Part shown: piece by piece, positions 17,485-27,244 of the stretch
Position numbering within the stretch: position 1 is the stretch's first letter
Layout: every line of letters begins with the position of its first letter
Assembly: GCF_000739615.1 (NCBI RefSeq)
Contig: NZ_BATP01000034.1
Location: forward strand, 1-64,000
Direction: 5' to 3'
DNA length: 64,000 nt
Source of the DNA: Haloferula sp. BvORR071
Lineage (GTDB): Bacteria > Verrucomicrobiota > Verrucomicrobiia > Verrucomicrobiales > Akkermansiaceae
Program-made: the position numbers and the translations under genes
The notes under the pieces: model-generated
The model's database searches: none
What the model was told of the DNA's origin: nothing
What the model saw: the letters and a program-made list of their open reading frames with translations, nothing else

Positions 17485-18687
17485 CTATCTTGAGTTCGCC
17501 ATTACCGCAATGATCACGATCACCAGGATCACCAGCAGTGTGACGAAGGCGATCTTCCACGGGCTTAGCGGGAAGCGCGCATAGGTCGCACCGGTTACGG
17601 CATTCACTGCCCCTTGCCAGGTCTTGCCGCGGTACTGGTAGGCCAGCAGCCAGATGGGAACGAGGATGTGTTTGAAAGTCTTGTCGGAGAATTCCGGGGA
17701 GATGTTGAGGTTGCGGTAGGTATCGCCGGGCACCTCATGCCCGCACATCTCCCGCAGCATGGCCTCCATGGTGCCGAAGCCGTTGCGCGCGGCATCCATC
17801 AGCGGGACTTGGTAGTGCTCGACCTGCCAGCCGGAGACATAGCGCGTCTCGTAGGGCACCAGATCCTTGGTCGGGAAGGGCTCCAGCTTGATCAGCAAGC
17901 CGATATCGAGACCGCGAGAGCCGGAAACCACGACGTCGTCGAACCATGTCGAAACGTGCCCACTCGCGGGCCGCCACTTCACTCGACGCTCCTGGCGGGT
18001 CACGGTCCTACCATTGGCATCACGGTCGGTGACGGTCACCCAGTAATAGGTGCCGCTCTCCGCGGTCCACGGGCATTCGGCGGAGGCATCGAAGGTCCAG
18101 TACGGCAGATAGACGCGATTGATGCGATCGACGAGGTTGCGACGCTTCAGATCGTTCGGCGCGAACCAACGCTCGCCGAGGAACTTCTTCAGTGAGTGGT
18201 AGGCGGTCTCCTTCGAAACCACCGCGGGGAGCAGCGACTCCGGTTTGATCGGACTATGGATGTCCGTGTAGTCCAGTAGCTCGGGCGAACCGCAGAAGTC
18301 GCAGTGCTGGGCCACGGTATCCGCCGAGCGCACCAGTACGGCGTGGCAGTTGGTGCACTGCACGCGGCGGGTGGCGGTATCGACCTCGCTGGCCTTGTCG
18401 CCCAAATCCGCAAGCGTCTGGTCAAGGTCGTGCTCGATGATCGAGCCAACCAGGGGTGGTGGCCCGACGCGCGGGAAGTGCGTGCCGCAGTAAGGGCAAA
18501 CGAGTTCCTTCTTGCCGGGGTCCCACTCGCCCTTGCCGCCGCACTCCGGGCAGACATGTCGCTCCAGCGAACGAACCTCCGCCGCCACGCCGCGGTCCCC
18601 CGGCAGGGGCGGCGGCATGCGTTTGGTCGGTACCTCGATCGGCGCTTGGCTCGCGTCCGGAAGCTCCGGTGACTCTGGGGTCTCCAT
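17485..18687 (-). CDS. Zinc-ribbon membrane protein
   Basis: A 400-aa protein with two N-terminal zinc ribbons: CPECGGKGEW with CPYCGTHF (about 44-68) and CTNCHAVL with CDFCGSPEL (about 105-130). A soluble middle domain follows (VYLPYWTFDASAECPW, GSRGLDIGLLIKLEPFP), and then one C-terminal transmembrane segment (IAFVTLLVILVIVIIAVMA). Such proteins are often mis-annotated as primosomal protein N-like because of the zinc ribbons; no helicase motif is present. ATG 18687 was chosen by the onset of family-like sequence. It follows the SPFH gene by 54 bp; SPFH plus zinc-ribbon neighbours are a recurrent bacterial pairing, suggesting a shared membrane-associated complex. Confidence 0.82.
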   Translation of the reverse strand: METPESPELPDASQAPIEVPTKRMPPPLPGDRGVAAEVRSLERHVCPECGGKGEWDPGKKELVCPYCGTHFPRVGPPPLVGSIIEHDLDQTLADLGDKASEVDTATRRVQCTNCHAVLVRSADTVAQHCDFCGSPELLDYTDIHSPIKPESLLPAVVSKETAYHSLKKFLGERWFAPNDLKRRNLVDRINRVYLPYWTFDASAECPWTAESGTYYWVTVTDRDANGRTVTRQERRVKWRPASGHVSTWFDDVVVSGSRGLDIGLLIKLEPFPTKDLVPYETRYVSGWQVEHYQVPLMDAARNGFGTMEAMLREMCGHEVPGDTYRNLNISPEFSDKTFKHILVPIWLLAYQYRGKTWQGAVNAVTGATYARFPLSPWKIAFVTLLVILVIVIIAVMANSR

Positions 18688-18741
18688 GGTGTGGTGCCGG
18701 GGTGGTCCCACCCCAGCATCAAGCTTTCACCGTCAGTTTGT

Positions 18742-19818
18742 TCAGTGGGCGAGGAAGGCATCCAGCGCTGCGCGCGTCACGCGATAGCTGGAGCCGATCT
18801 TCTTGGCGGCCAGATTGCCGGACTCGATTTCCGTCATCACGTCCGCTTCGGAAACCCCGAGCATGCACGCGACCGTGGGCGGATCCAGTACATCAGGATT
18901 CGCCGGTGCGGCAGCAGCAGCGGCAGGTGCACCGCCCGGCAGCGGCGGCGGAGCCCCGCCACCGGTGAGTCCACCTTGCTGCATCAGCTCCTTGGCCACG
19001 GCGAAACCGACCGCCAGTTCGCTGGCGGTGCCCGCGGCACCACCACCGCCGCCGGCAGCCATACCCTGCGCCATCTGGTACTTCACGTAGTCGTTGAGGT
19101 TGCCGATCGCGGACATCGCCGAGCGCTTGTCGATCGCCTCTTCCACTTCCGGCGGAACGCTGACGTTCTCGACGACGAAGGAAGCGACCTCGATCCCGTA
19201 CTTTGCGGAGATCACCGGATTGATCAGCGGCAACAGCGCATCGCCGAGATCGGTGTAGCGCGTCGCCACATCGAAGACCGGCACGTGCGCGCTGGCCAAG
19301 GCATCGGAGAAAATACTCACGATCCGCGAGCGCATCGTGTCGCCGAATTCATCCACGCGGAAGTCGTGATCCGAGCCGGCCACTTCCTTCAGGAAGGTCT
19401 GCACGTTCACCACCTTGAAGTCGTAGGTCCCGTAGGCCCGCGCGCGGACGATGCCCAGATCGGCGTCGCGCAGCATGATCGGGTTCGCGGTGCCCCACTT
19501 GTTGCCGGTGAAGAGCCGGGTATTGACGAAATAGACGTCCGCCTTGAAGGGACTCTGGAAGCCGTACTTCCAACCCTTGATGCGGGTCAGCACCGGGATG
19601 TTGTCGGTAGTGAGCGTGTGCTTGCCCGGACCGAAGGTATCCCCGAACTGGCCGAGATAGAGGAACTGCGCGGTCTGGCTCTCACGCACGATGAGCTGGG
19701 CTCCATTCTTGATCGCCTTGTCATCGTCCGGATAACGCCAGGCGATGGTGTCGCGTGAATCGTCCTGCCACTCGATGATCTCGAGAAGCTCGCCCTTGAT
19801 GAAGTCCATGAGTCCCAT
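18742..19818 (-). CDS. SPFH domain protein with C-terminal excisionase-type helix-turn-helix
   Basis: A 358-aa protein of the YdjI/virion-core-like SPFH group. MGLMDFIKGELLEIIEW is the usual start, followed by GQFGDTFGPGKHTLTTDNIP and the SPFH domain (to about 230). A Gly/Ala/Pro-rich linker (about 250-305) leads to an excisionase/MerR-like HTH (LDPPTVACMLGVSEADV, KIGSSYRVTRAALDAFL) where relatives usually carry a zinc ribbon or GYF-like domain. No transmembrane helix is seen, so membrane association would be through the SPFH domain. First gene of a probable operon with the zinc-ribbon protein, DUF488 and trmD. Confidence 0.85.
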   Translation of the reverse strand: MGLMDFIKGELLEIIEWQDDSRDTIAWRYPDDDKAIKNGAQLIVRESQTAQFLYLGQFGDTFGPGKHTLTTDNIPVLTRIKGWKYGFQSPFKADVYFVNTRLFTGNKWGTANPIMLRDADLGIVRARAYGTYDFKVVNVQTFLKEVAGSDHDFRVDEFGDTMRSRIVSIFSDALASAHVPVFDVATRYTDLGDALLPLINPVISAKYGIEVASFVVENVSVPPEVEEAIDKRSAMSAIGNLNDYVKYQMAQGMAAGGGGGAAGTASELAVGFAVAKELMQQGGLTGGGAPPPLPGGAPAAAAAAPANPDVLDPPTVACMLGVSEADVMTEIESGNLAAKKIGSSYRVTRAALDAFLAH

Positions 19819-19915
19819 AGCGCGGAGGTAGTTGGTTCGCTACCATCCTGATTCCGAAACTCCGCAAGATTCAATGAGAATCCCGAGGCGATTTCGGAAG
19901 CGCTTGGAGGGAAAA

Positions 19916-22900
19916 TCAGTTAACCACCTGATAGACGATCCGCAGGAAACGCTGGCCCTCGGTGCGGGTGACCCGAAAACCGCCGGGGATCTCGGCGACG
20001 CCAGCGGTGGTCCAGTTGCTCAGATCGCTTGAGGTCTGTGCGAAGCGGATCACGCCCGGCGGTGCAGGCGGCACGGCCAATTCCAGAGTCTCCGCGCCCA
20101 GAACCGGAACCACGTGTGGCTGTGAGGCTACATCAGCTGGCGAGGTGCCGAAGGTGTATTCAGCCGCATTGTCCCAGCCGTCGCCATCCAGATCATCTCC
20201 GGGGCCGGCCGCAGGATCTTCCGGGTCCACGAAGGTGGAAATCCAAGCGGTGTAGGCCGATGTGATCACCAGTGTGCCGCTCGCGCTACCGCTGTATCCG
20301 GGTGAAGTGACAGTAGCCGCCACCTCGTAGGTGCCGGCATTAACCGGAGGCTCGGATGAGCCATTGTAAGTCAGCGCGACGGTTACCCCGGAAGGAGCGG
20401 TGGAGACTCCGGCGGCTTTCGGCAGGCCATCGTAGGTGTTTACCAGATTCGAAAGAGTGATGGTCACCGGGTGGACGGTGGCATCCGCGATATCGAGCGT
20501 GACCGACGACGGTGCCAGAGGAGCAAAACCGGCCGCGGCGGAAGGAATCGAAAGCACGATCGATTCCGGCCCTTCTACCAAGCCGTCCTGGGCAGCGGTA
20601 AGCGCGAACGAGGCACTGGTCTGGCCAATCGGTAGAGTGAGGGTCAAGGCGCCATCGAGATCCGCCGCATTGCCGCTGCCGCTTGTATCCAAGCTTACGC
20701 TGACCGGCTGGGCCAGTGGTAGCGGCGTGGAAAGGGTCAGCAGAACAGGCGTCGCCGGCGTGTCTTCCGCAAGCGTGATCCCGGAAGCGATCAGCGAGAG
20801 GAAGGGCCGGAAGGGATCCGAAACAGAGTTGGCGAACTTCACGTCATCGACATTCCATCCGGAGAGGACCGTGGCACTGTTGTGAACCAGCCGCCAACGA
20901 AAGGCCACGGAGGAACCCGCCCAGCTAGCCGGCAAAGCGACGCGGGAGGTGACAAAGGCCCCGGAGGTCCCAGTCCAGACCTCGCGACCGTGCAGCGCTG
21001 AGCTGGAATTCGAACGGATGGTGTCGTTGTAGTCGCCGGCTTGAACCGTGGTGTTCGCGGAGGTGAAGAGATCGAACCATGCTCCGCCGTTGAGCGAGGC
21101 CTCGACCACTCCGCCATCGGAGCGGGATTCAAGCTCGTAGCGATGCTTGAACTCCAGGGTGCCGCCTTGCGGCCCGATGATAAGAGAGGGCGAGACCAGA
21201 AGGGCTTCGCCATTCGGGCTGACGGAAGGAGAGAAGGCGGAATTCGGGGCGGTATTCGAGCGATTGGTCGAAATGACCCAAGCGCTACCGGCCCCGGAGG
21301 TCGACTGGCTCCAGCCCGCGGGTAGGCTTGAAGAAGCGTCGAAATGTTCGTCGAGCGGGGTGCTTCCCAAGGTCAGCGTGAGCGGCAGGGTCGCCGAGTA
21401 GCCGGTGGCGCTGACGTTCAAATTAAGGTTCAGGATCTGGCCCGCTACTCCGGCAAGGGCAAAGGTAAAGAGCTGCTCGGAGGAAGCCCCGGTAGCGAGC
21501 GTACCGTAGCTCTTGGTGCCGCTGAAGACCGTGGAGCCACCCGGCACGGAGAGCGTGGCCGAGAGCGCGGAAGCCGGGAGATTGCCGTTGTTCGCGAGCG
21601 TGATGCCGAGGCGAATGGTTTCGCCGGGATCCGGGAAACCGTTGGCACCGCTGTTCGACTCCGCATCGAGCCGGGTGGAGGCGATCGAGATCTTGGGCGC
21701 ATTCGCGAGCAGCACTTCCATCCGGTAGAGTTGGGCGCGGTCATTCGCGCCGCCACGTACGCGGATGTAGTGGGTGCCTGAAGCGGGAAGCTGGAAGGTG
21801 CTGATGGTCTCCGTGAGGCCCGCGGCTTGGCTTGGGGCGGCAGTTTCCACCGTGCTGCCATTACTAGCCAAGAGGTCCAGCACCAGATCCTGCTGGTTGG
21901 TGGGATCAAAGGCGGTGCCGGCGCTGCAAGTGCCATCAAAATTTTGGGCACCTTCCGGATAGGAGTTGTTGATCGGATCGGCGGGAAGGATGGGATCCGA
22001 AGGAATGATCCGCACCGTGACCTGCTGCTGATCGGTGGCGGAGAAGGAATAGAAGTCGATGTCGCTGTTATCGTCGATGCTTAGCCATTGCCAGGATGAG
22101 GTGGTGCCGGGGGTCAACGCGATCGGCGTGGCATTGGCGGCGCTGTCGTTGTTGCGGACCGCGTCATGGGCTTCCAGCGGATCACCATAGTTCCGCTGGT
22201 GGGAGTAGATGTCGTCGAACTGGCAACCGCGGAAGCCGAGGTTGATTTTGGGCTCCATCAGCTTGGTCTGATTGACCGGACAGACGTGGGCGAGACCAAG
22301 GGCATGGCCGATCTCGTGCTCGAGGATATTCCGCAGACGGATCGAGGTATTCGCGGTGCTCTCGATAATGCTGTCGCCGGTATCAACCACCACATCCCCG
22401 GCATCTGGATAGTAGGCGTAGGCGAGGACGCTGCCGTTGACGTTATCGCCTTCTCCGTCGATCAAGTGCCCGCTCAGGCGGATGTCACCGCGGGTTCCCT
22501 GGACACCCCAGTTGGAACCGTTGCTCGAGCCGGTGATGCTAACCCCATCGTCATTCGGTTCATAGACAAAGTGCAGGCCGGAGATCGCCGCCAGATTGTC
22601 GAAGACGGCTTGGAAGACCGCGAACCACGGCTGTGCGGTGGGGTCGCCGCTGGCGTTGCCGCCATAGATTGACGTCATTCGCGCGCGCAGACTGCTGGCG
22701 TCGGAAGATTCGCCGGTCTCGCTGGCAGGGATTGGGGTGCCGTCCGGAACAATACTCCAGGTGAGAGTGACCGGCAGGCCTTGGGTGTTTTGGCCGGTGC
22801 CATCGACGGCGGTGCGGGTCCAGCGGTCGGCGACTTGCAGCGATTGCAGGCTCAGGCCGGATGCTTGGGCGATCCGCTGCTCGACCCGCAGGTAGGCATG

Positions 22901-23347
22901 GACGATTGCGGGCGGGGTATCCGGCGACCAGCATTGCACGCGCGGAGTCTCCGAGGTCGCAAGCTGGGCCGCGTAATTCGCCAAGCGGTCGTGATACTGC
23001 TTCGGGAGTCCGGGGAAGCTGCCGATACTGGCAAGAATCTCTTCCAGCGCCGCCAGCTTGCGGGCTTGGATCTCCTCCTTGCTGGCGGTGGTCGCCACTT
23101 CGGGCGATTCTTTGGAATCTCGGTGAACGGCGCGCGGGATCTTCCGGAAGGAATCTTCCGGGGCCGGCACTGCTGACAATTCATCGCATGCCAGTTCGCT
23201 GGAGGAGCGGACGGGTAGCGGACGGTCGGAGACTTTGGCTGCGGCAGGGGCCGGGTCAGCAGAAGAGGAGTGCTGCTGGATCGTCGCGATCCAAACCCCA
23301 CCGAGAAGCGCCACCAGCAAGGCCAGTGGTAATTTGGTTCTCTTCAC
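19916..23347 (-). CDS. Large secreted metzincin-type metalloprotease, copy 1
   Basis: A 1143-aa exoprotein starting at GTG 23347 with a signal anchor (LPLALLVALLGGVWIA). Residues 344-354 (HEIGHALGLAH) are the HExxHxxGxxH zinc site of matrixin-like metzincins, with Met364 (KLMEP) as Met-turn candidate. Then come a PPC-like beta domain (about 400-560), a CARDB/NEW-like segment, an immune-inhibitor-A/MAM-like domain (LDEHFDASSSLPAGW), a Calx-beta-like repeat, an MBG-like domain (TYDGLPKAAGVSTAPSGV), and the C-terminal calcium-loop/beta module (DLDGDGWDNAAEYTFGTSP to FLRIVYQVVN). The paralogue at 23420 has the same order throughout. Probably a zinc protease degrading extracellular protein; substrate unknown. 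Confidence 0.87.
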   Translation of the reverse strand: MKRTKLPLALLVALLGGVWIATIQQHSSSADPAPAAAKVSDRPLPVRSSSELACDELSAVPAPEDSFRKIPRAVHRDSKESPEVATTASKEEIQARKLAALEEILASIGSFPGLPKQYHDRLANYAAQLATSETPRVQCWSPDTPPAIVHAYLRVEQRIAQASGLSLQSLQVADRWTRTAVDGTGQNTQGLPVTLTWSIVPDGTPIPASETGESSDASSLRARMTSIYGGNASGDPTAQPWFAVFQAVFDNLAAISGLHFVYEPNDDGVSITGSSNGSNWGVQGTRGDIRLSGHLIDGEGDNVNGSVLAYAYYPDAGDVVVDTGDSIIESTANTSIRLRNILEHEIGHALGLAHVCPVNQTKLMEPKINLGFRGCQFDDIYSHQRNYGDPLEAHDAVRNNDSAANATPIALTPGTTSSWQWLSIDDNSDIDFYSFSATDQQQVTVRIIPSDPILPADPINNSYPEGAQNFDGTCSAGTAFDPTNQQDLVLDLLASNGSTVETAAPSQAAGLTETISTFQLPASGTHYIRVRGGANDRAQLYRMEVLLANAPKISIASTRLDAESNSGANGFPDPGETIRLGITLANNGNLPASALSATLSVPGGSTVFSGTKSYGTLATGASSEQLFTFALAGVAGQILNLNLNVSATGYSATLPLTLTLGSTPLDEHFDASSSLPAGWSQSTSGAGSAWVISTNRSNTAPNSAFSPSVSPNGEALLVSPSLIIGPQGGTLEFKHRYELESRSDGGVVEASLNGGAWFDLFTSANTTVQAGDYNDTIRSNSSSALHGREVWTGTSGAFVTSRVALPASWAGSSVAFRWRLVHNSATVLSGWNVDDVKFANSVSDPFRPFLSLIASGITLAEDTPATPVLLTLSTPLPLAQPVSVSLDTSGSGNAADLDGALTLTLPIGQTSASFALTAAQDGLVEGPESIVLSIPSAAAGFAPLAPSSVTLDIADATVHPVTITLSNLVNTYDGLPKAAGVSTAPSGVTVALTYNGSSEPPVNAGTYEVAATVTSPGYSGSASGTLVITSAYTAWISTFVDPEDPAAGPGDDLDGDGWDNAAEYTFGTSPADVASQPHVVPVLGAETLELAVPPAPPGVIRFAQTSSDLSNWTTAGVAEIPGGFRVTRTEGQRFLRIVYQVVN

Positions 23348-23419
23348 TTTTCATCTAAAGTGCCTGAACCAGAGTTTGTCGCAAGCTGGGAATTTGGACC
23401 GGGAAGGCTGGCACGGCCC

Positions 23420-26400
23420 TTAATTCGCCACCTCGTAGGCGACCCGGAGGAAGCGCTGCTGGCCATCCCGCGCCACTTGAAAGCCACCGTTGATCGGCAC
23501 AACCCCGGTGGTGGTCCAGATCGTGAGGTCACTGGAGGTCTCGACGAAGCGGGTGATCCCTGGCGGGGCGGGCGGCACCATCAATTGCACCGCGTCCGGC
23601 GTCACCACCGGCACTAGTTGCGGCACGGAACTTGCATCCACCGGCGAGGTGCCGAAGGTATACTCCGCGGCATTGTCCCAGCCGTCGCGATCGATATCCC
23701 CGCTGGCGAGCCCCGCTGCGCCCTCTGAGCCAGGGAAAGCGGCAATCCAAGACGCATAGGAGGAGGCAATCACCAGGGTGCCAGTGGAGCTCCCGGAGAA
23801 GCCAGGGGCGGTCACCGTGGCTACCACCGCGTAGCTGCCGGCGTTCACCGGCGGCGTGGCGGAGCCGTTGTAGGTCACCGTCACTGCGAGATCGGCGGGA
23901 CTGGTTCTCACCGTCGCGGATTTCGCGGTCCCATCGAAGATCGCGACGAGTTTGGACAGGCTGACGGTCGCTGGCACCCCGGGTGGATCCTCGAGGTTCA
24001 ATTCCACTCGGTAGGGCTCGTACTGCGCATATTCCGAGGTCCAGCCGGGAACGGTGAGCGTTAAGGTCTCGTGACCTTCCGCCACTCCATCGGCGATCGC
24101 CGAGAGCTGGCTGCTGACGCTGGTTTGGCCGGCGGGCAGGCTTAGGACGAGCGGTCCGCTTACATCATCTGCATTTCCGCTTCCGCTCAGGTCCAAGCCC
24201 ACGGTGACAGGCTGCGTGAGCGGTAGCGGCGTGGAAAGGGTCAAGGTTACCGCTGGACCTCCTTCGGTCAGGGTGCCACCAGAGCTGGTAAGCGAGAGGT
24301 AGGGCTGGAAAGTGGAAGTGAAGTAGCTGATCGAGGACAACTTCACGTCGTCCAAATTGTAGCCCACCACTGCCCTGAAATTGTTGTGCACCACGCGCCA
24401 GCGCAGCGTGAGGTTCTGGTTGGCCCAGAAGGTGGGGAACTGGACGCGGGTGCTAATGAAGCCGGTCGAACTGCCCGTCCAGGCCTTGCGGCCGCTGATG
24501 GAAGAATACTGCGGAGGTGCCTCGATCGTGCCGGTGTAGTTCCCCGCCAGCACCGTCACGTCCGGCGAGTTCAGGAGGTCGAACCACAAGTCGCTGTAAA
24601 CTCCCTGGATCTTCGCTTCCAGCACTGCGCCATCGAGCTTGTCGTCCAGGTCGAAGCGATGGGCGAACTCCAGGATGCCGGCCGGCGGGATGGGCACCGT
24701 GGGTGACATCAGTGTTGCGTCGCCATTCCGCTCCACCGCGGGCGCGAAGGCCGAGCCCGGCGGACCCTTGGCGAAGTTGTCGGAAACGGTCCACGGCGCG
24801 GCTTGCTGCGTCACCGATTGGCTCCAGCCGAAGGGCAGGCTGCCGATGGTGTCGAAATGCTCATCCAAGGATGTATTTGCCAGCATCGTCCCGAGCGTGA
24901 AGGTGAGGGGAAGAGTCGACGAGTAGCCGCTGCCGCTCAGCGCAAGCTGCAACGTCTTCACCTCCCCGGCATTGCCGCTCAGGGCGAAGGTGAAGAGTTG
25001 CTCGGCGGAAGTACCCGCGGCGATGCTGCCGTAGCTCTTCGTTCCTGCGAAGATGGTCGTGCCGGTCGGCCCGGTGAGCGTGGCGTTCAGATTGTTGATC
25101 GCGGCGTTGCCATTGTTTGCGAGGGTGATCCCCAGCCGGATGGTTTCACCCGAATCCACGGACTGATATCCAACGGCATTGGATTCGGTCTCCAAACGGG
25201 TGGAGGAGATCACCACGTCCGGGCTCTGTGGTGCCGTTCCGAGTAAGGCCTCCATGCGGTAGAGCTGTGCGCGATCCGCCGTGCCGCCGCGGACCCGGAT
25301 ATAGAAGGTGCCTGGCGCAGGCAGTTGGAAATCGACGATTTCCTCGGTCTGGCCAGCCGGGCGGCTGCTTGCGGAAGCCACCACCGTGCCGCTGCCATTC
25401 AGCAGGTCGAGCACCAGATCCTGCTGGTTGGTGGGATCGAAGGGACTGCCGGTGCTACAGGTCGCTTGTGGCCCCTCCAGATAGGCGTTGACCGTGGGGT
25501 TGGTCGGCAGGATCGGGTCGGAGGGTATGATGCGGACCGTGATCTTGTTCTGGCTGGCGGCGTTGAAGGAATAGAGGTCGCTGTCCGAGTTGTCGTCGAT
25601 GCTGAGCCATTGCCAGGAGGCGGTCGTGTTGAGCGTCAGGCCGAGCGGAGCGGCGGTCGCCATGCTGTCGTTGTTGTTCATCCCCGGGCGGACTTCGAGC
25701 ATGTCGCCGTAGTGGCGTTGGAAGGTGTAGATGTCGTCGAACTGGGAGCCTCGGAAGGCGGAGGTGACGTAAGGCTCCATCAGCTTGGTCTCGTTGACCG
25801 GGCAGACGTGGGCGAGGCCGAGCGCATGACCGAGCTCGTGCTCCAGCACGTTGCGCAGCCGGATCGAGGTGTTGGTGATCGTGCTGAAGAAGCTGTCGTT
25901 GGTGTCGATCACCACGTCGCCGTTGTCGGGATAGTAGGCGTAGGCGAGAATCCCGCTGTTGCCGTCGATCGAATGTCCGCTGATCCGGATGTCGCCACGC
26001 ACTCCCACGATCCCGGGATTGGCGGCTGAGGCGACAGCGGCACCGTCGTCATTCGGCTCATAGACGAAGCGCAGTCCGGTATTGGCTGCGATGTTGTCGA
26101 AGGTGGTCTGAAAGGTGGCGAACCACGGTTGGGCGCTGGGATTGCCAGTGGCACTGCCGCCGTAGATCGCCGTCAGCCGCGAGCGCAAGTTGCTGGGGGC
26201 GACCGGTTCTCCCGCGCCCGTGCCGGAGATCGCGGTGCCATCCGCCACGATGCTCCACCGGATCGTCACCGGCGTTCCTTGGAGGCTTTGGCCACTGCCA
26301 TTGGTCGCGGTCTGTGACCAGTGGTTGCCGAGCTGGAAGGCCTGGACCTGCATCCCTGCTGCCTGCTGGATCTTCTGCTCCACCCGCATGTAGGCGTGAA

Positions 26401-26848
26401 CGATCTCCGGAGGCGTACCCGGGCCCCAGCATTGGACGCGCGGAGCCTCGGCGGTGGCGAGCTGGGCGGCGTAGGCGGCCAGGCGCTCGTGATGTTCCTC
26501 CGGTAGGCCGGGAAAGCTACCGATACTGGCCAGGATATCCTCCAGAGCCTCCTGCTTGCGCGCCTTAAGCTCCTCGGCACTGAGCGGGCCTGCGGGTTCA
26601 GGGCCATCGGGCAGGCGGCGGTGAGCGGCGCGGGGCAGCTTGGCAAAGTCATTCGCGGTATCTCCGGGGCTGGCTGTGGCTTCGTCCGCTGCGTCTGGCT
26701 CCGGAGATAGGACGGCTGGGGAACGCAGGCCCACCTTGGCCGGAGACGTGGCGGGGGCAGAGGATGACCCGGGTTTTCGGGTCACGCCGATCAGGGCGCC
26801 GCAGAAGAGCGCAAGCACGAGGGCCAGAGATAGGGTGGGCAGCTTCAC
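23420..26848 (-). CDS. Large secreted metzincin-type metalloprotease, copy 2
   Basis: A 1142-aa paralogue of the preceding gene product, 72 bp upstream of it and in the same direction. It also starts at GTG and has a signal anchor (LSLALVLALFCGALIG). The zinc site is HELGHALGLAH at 337-347, followed by VCPVNETKLMEP. Domain order matches copy 1: protease domain, PPC-like domain, NEW/CARDB-like strand domain, IIA/MAM-like domain (LDEHFDTIGSLPFGW), Calx-beta-like, MBG-like, and the terminal calcium-loop module ending FLRVAYEVAN. Most divergent regions are the N-terminal propeptide-like segment (30-100) and the IIA/MAM-like domain, which may set different substrates. A tandem duplication is the simplest explanation. 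Confidence 0.87.
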   Translation of the reverse strand: MKLPTLSLALVLALFCGALIGVTRKPGSSSAPATSPAKVGLRSPAVLSPEPDAADEATASPGDTANDFAKLPRAAHRRLPDGPEPAGPLSAEELKARKQEALEDILASIGSFPGLPEEHHERLAAYAAQLATAEAPRVQCWGPGTPPEIVHAYMRVEQKIQQAAGMQVQAFQLGNHWSQTATNGSGQSLQGTPVTIRWSIVADGTAISGTGAGEPVAPSNLRSRLTAIYGGSATGNPSAQPWFATFQTTFDNIAANTGLRFVYEPNDDGAAVASAANPGIVGVRGDIRISGHSIDGNSGILAYAYYPDNGDVVIDTNDSFFSTITNTSIRLRNVLEHELGHALGLAHVCPVNETKLMEPYVTSAFRGSQFDDIYTFQRHYGDMLEVRPGMNNNDSMATAAPLGLTLNTTASWQWLSIDDNSDSDLYSFNAASQNKITVRIIPSDPILPTNPTVNAYLEGPQATCSTGSPFDPTNQQDLVLDLLNGSGTVVASASSRPAGQTEEIVDFQLPAPGTFYIRVRGGTADRAQLYRMEALLGTAPQSPDVVISSTRLETESNAVGYQSVDSGETIRLGITLANNGNAAINNLNATLTGPTGTTIFAGTKSYGSIAAGTSAEQLFTFALSGNAGEVKTLQLALSGSGYSSTLPLTFTLGTMLANTSLDEHFDTIGSLPFGWSQSVTQQAAPWTVSDNFAKGPPGSAFAPAVERNGDATLMSPTVPIPPAGILEFAHRFDLDDKLDGAVLEAKIQGVYSDLWFDLLNSPDVTVLAGNYTGTIEAPPQYSSISGRKAWTGSSTGFISTRVQFPTFWANQNLTLRWRVVHNNFRAVVGYNLDDVKLSSISYFTSTFQPYLSLTSSGGTLTEGGPAVTLTLSTPLPLTQPVTVGLDLSGSGNADDVSGPLVLSLPAGQTSVSSQLSAIADGVAEGHETLTLTVPGWTSEYAQYEPYRVELNLEDPPGVPATVSLSKLVAIFDGTAKSATVRTSPADLAVTVTYNGSATPPVNAGSYAVVATVTAPGFSGSSTGTLVIASSYASWIAAFPGSEGAAGLASGDIDRDGWDNAAEYTFGTSPVDASSVPQLVPVVTPDAVQLMVPPAPPGITRFVETSSDLTIWTTTGVVPINGGFQVARDGQQRFLRVAYEVAN

Positions 26849-27244
26849 TTATCAATTTTAGGAACTGAAAATGAGCGAGTCGCAAGCCGACACTTCCAGC
26901 GTTAGTTGGACTACCGGGCGGGTTTGGCCGCCCCAGGTTGGGGACAATCGCTTCGGAGTAGCTTGGGAAAGGCTCAGCTGCTGGCGTGAAGGGATGTTGA
27001 ACAGCGGATGAAGAAGCAGTGCGGTCCGGGGATTCTTCTTCTCCTTGTGGCTTGGGTATCAGTGAGGCGGCGCGGGCGGGGAGCCTCAGGGTGAATCCGT
27101 GGTCTTCCTGCGGCACCGGCGGCGGCGCCTGCCCGGTTCACGGATTTTTCACTACCGCAAGATCGACCGGACTGAAGGCGTTTGGTTAGAAGCCACTTGA
27201 AAGCTGGGCAACTCCGGCTGGAATCCCGGCATCACTCATTAACC
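26849..27244. other. Divergent intergenic region, no gene seen
   Basis: About 396 bp separating the second protease (-) from the DNRLRE gene (+). Both promoters should lie here. An imperfect inverted repeat (GTGAATCCGTG near 27090 against CACGGATTTTTCAC near 27137) is the only structure noted. No open frame here has convincing coding character. Confidence 0.5.
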
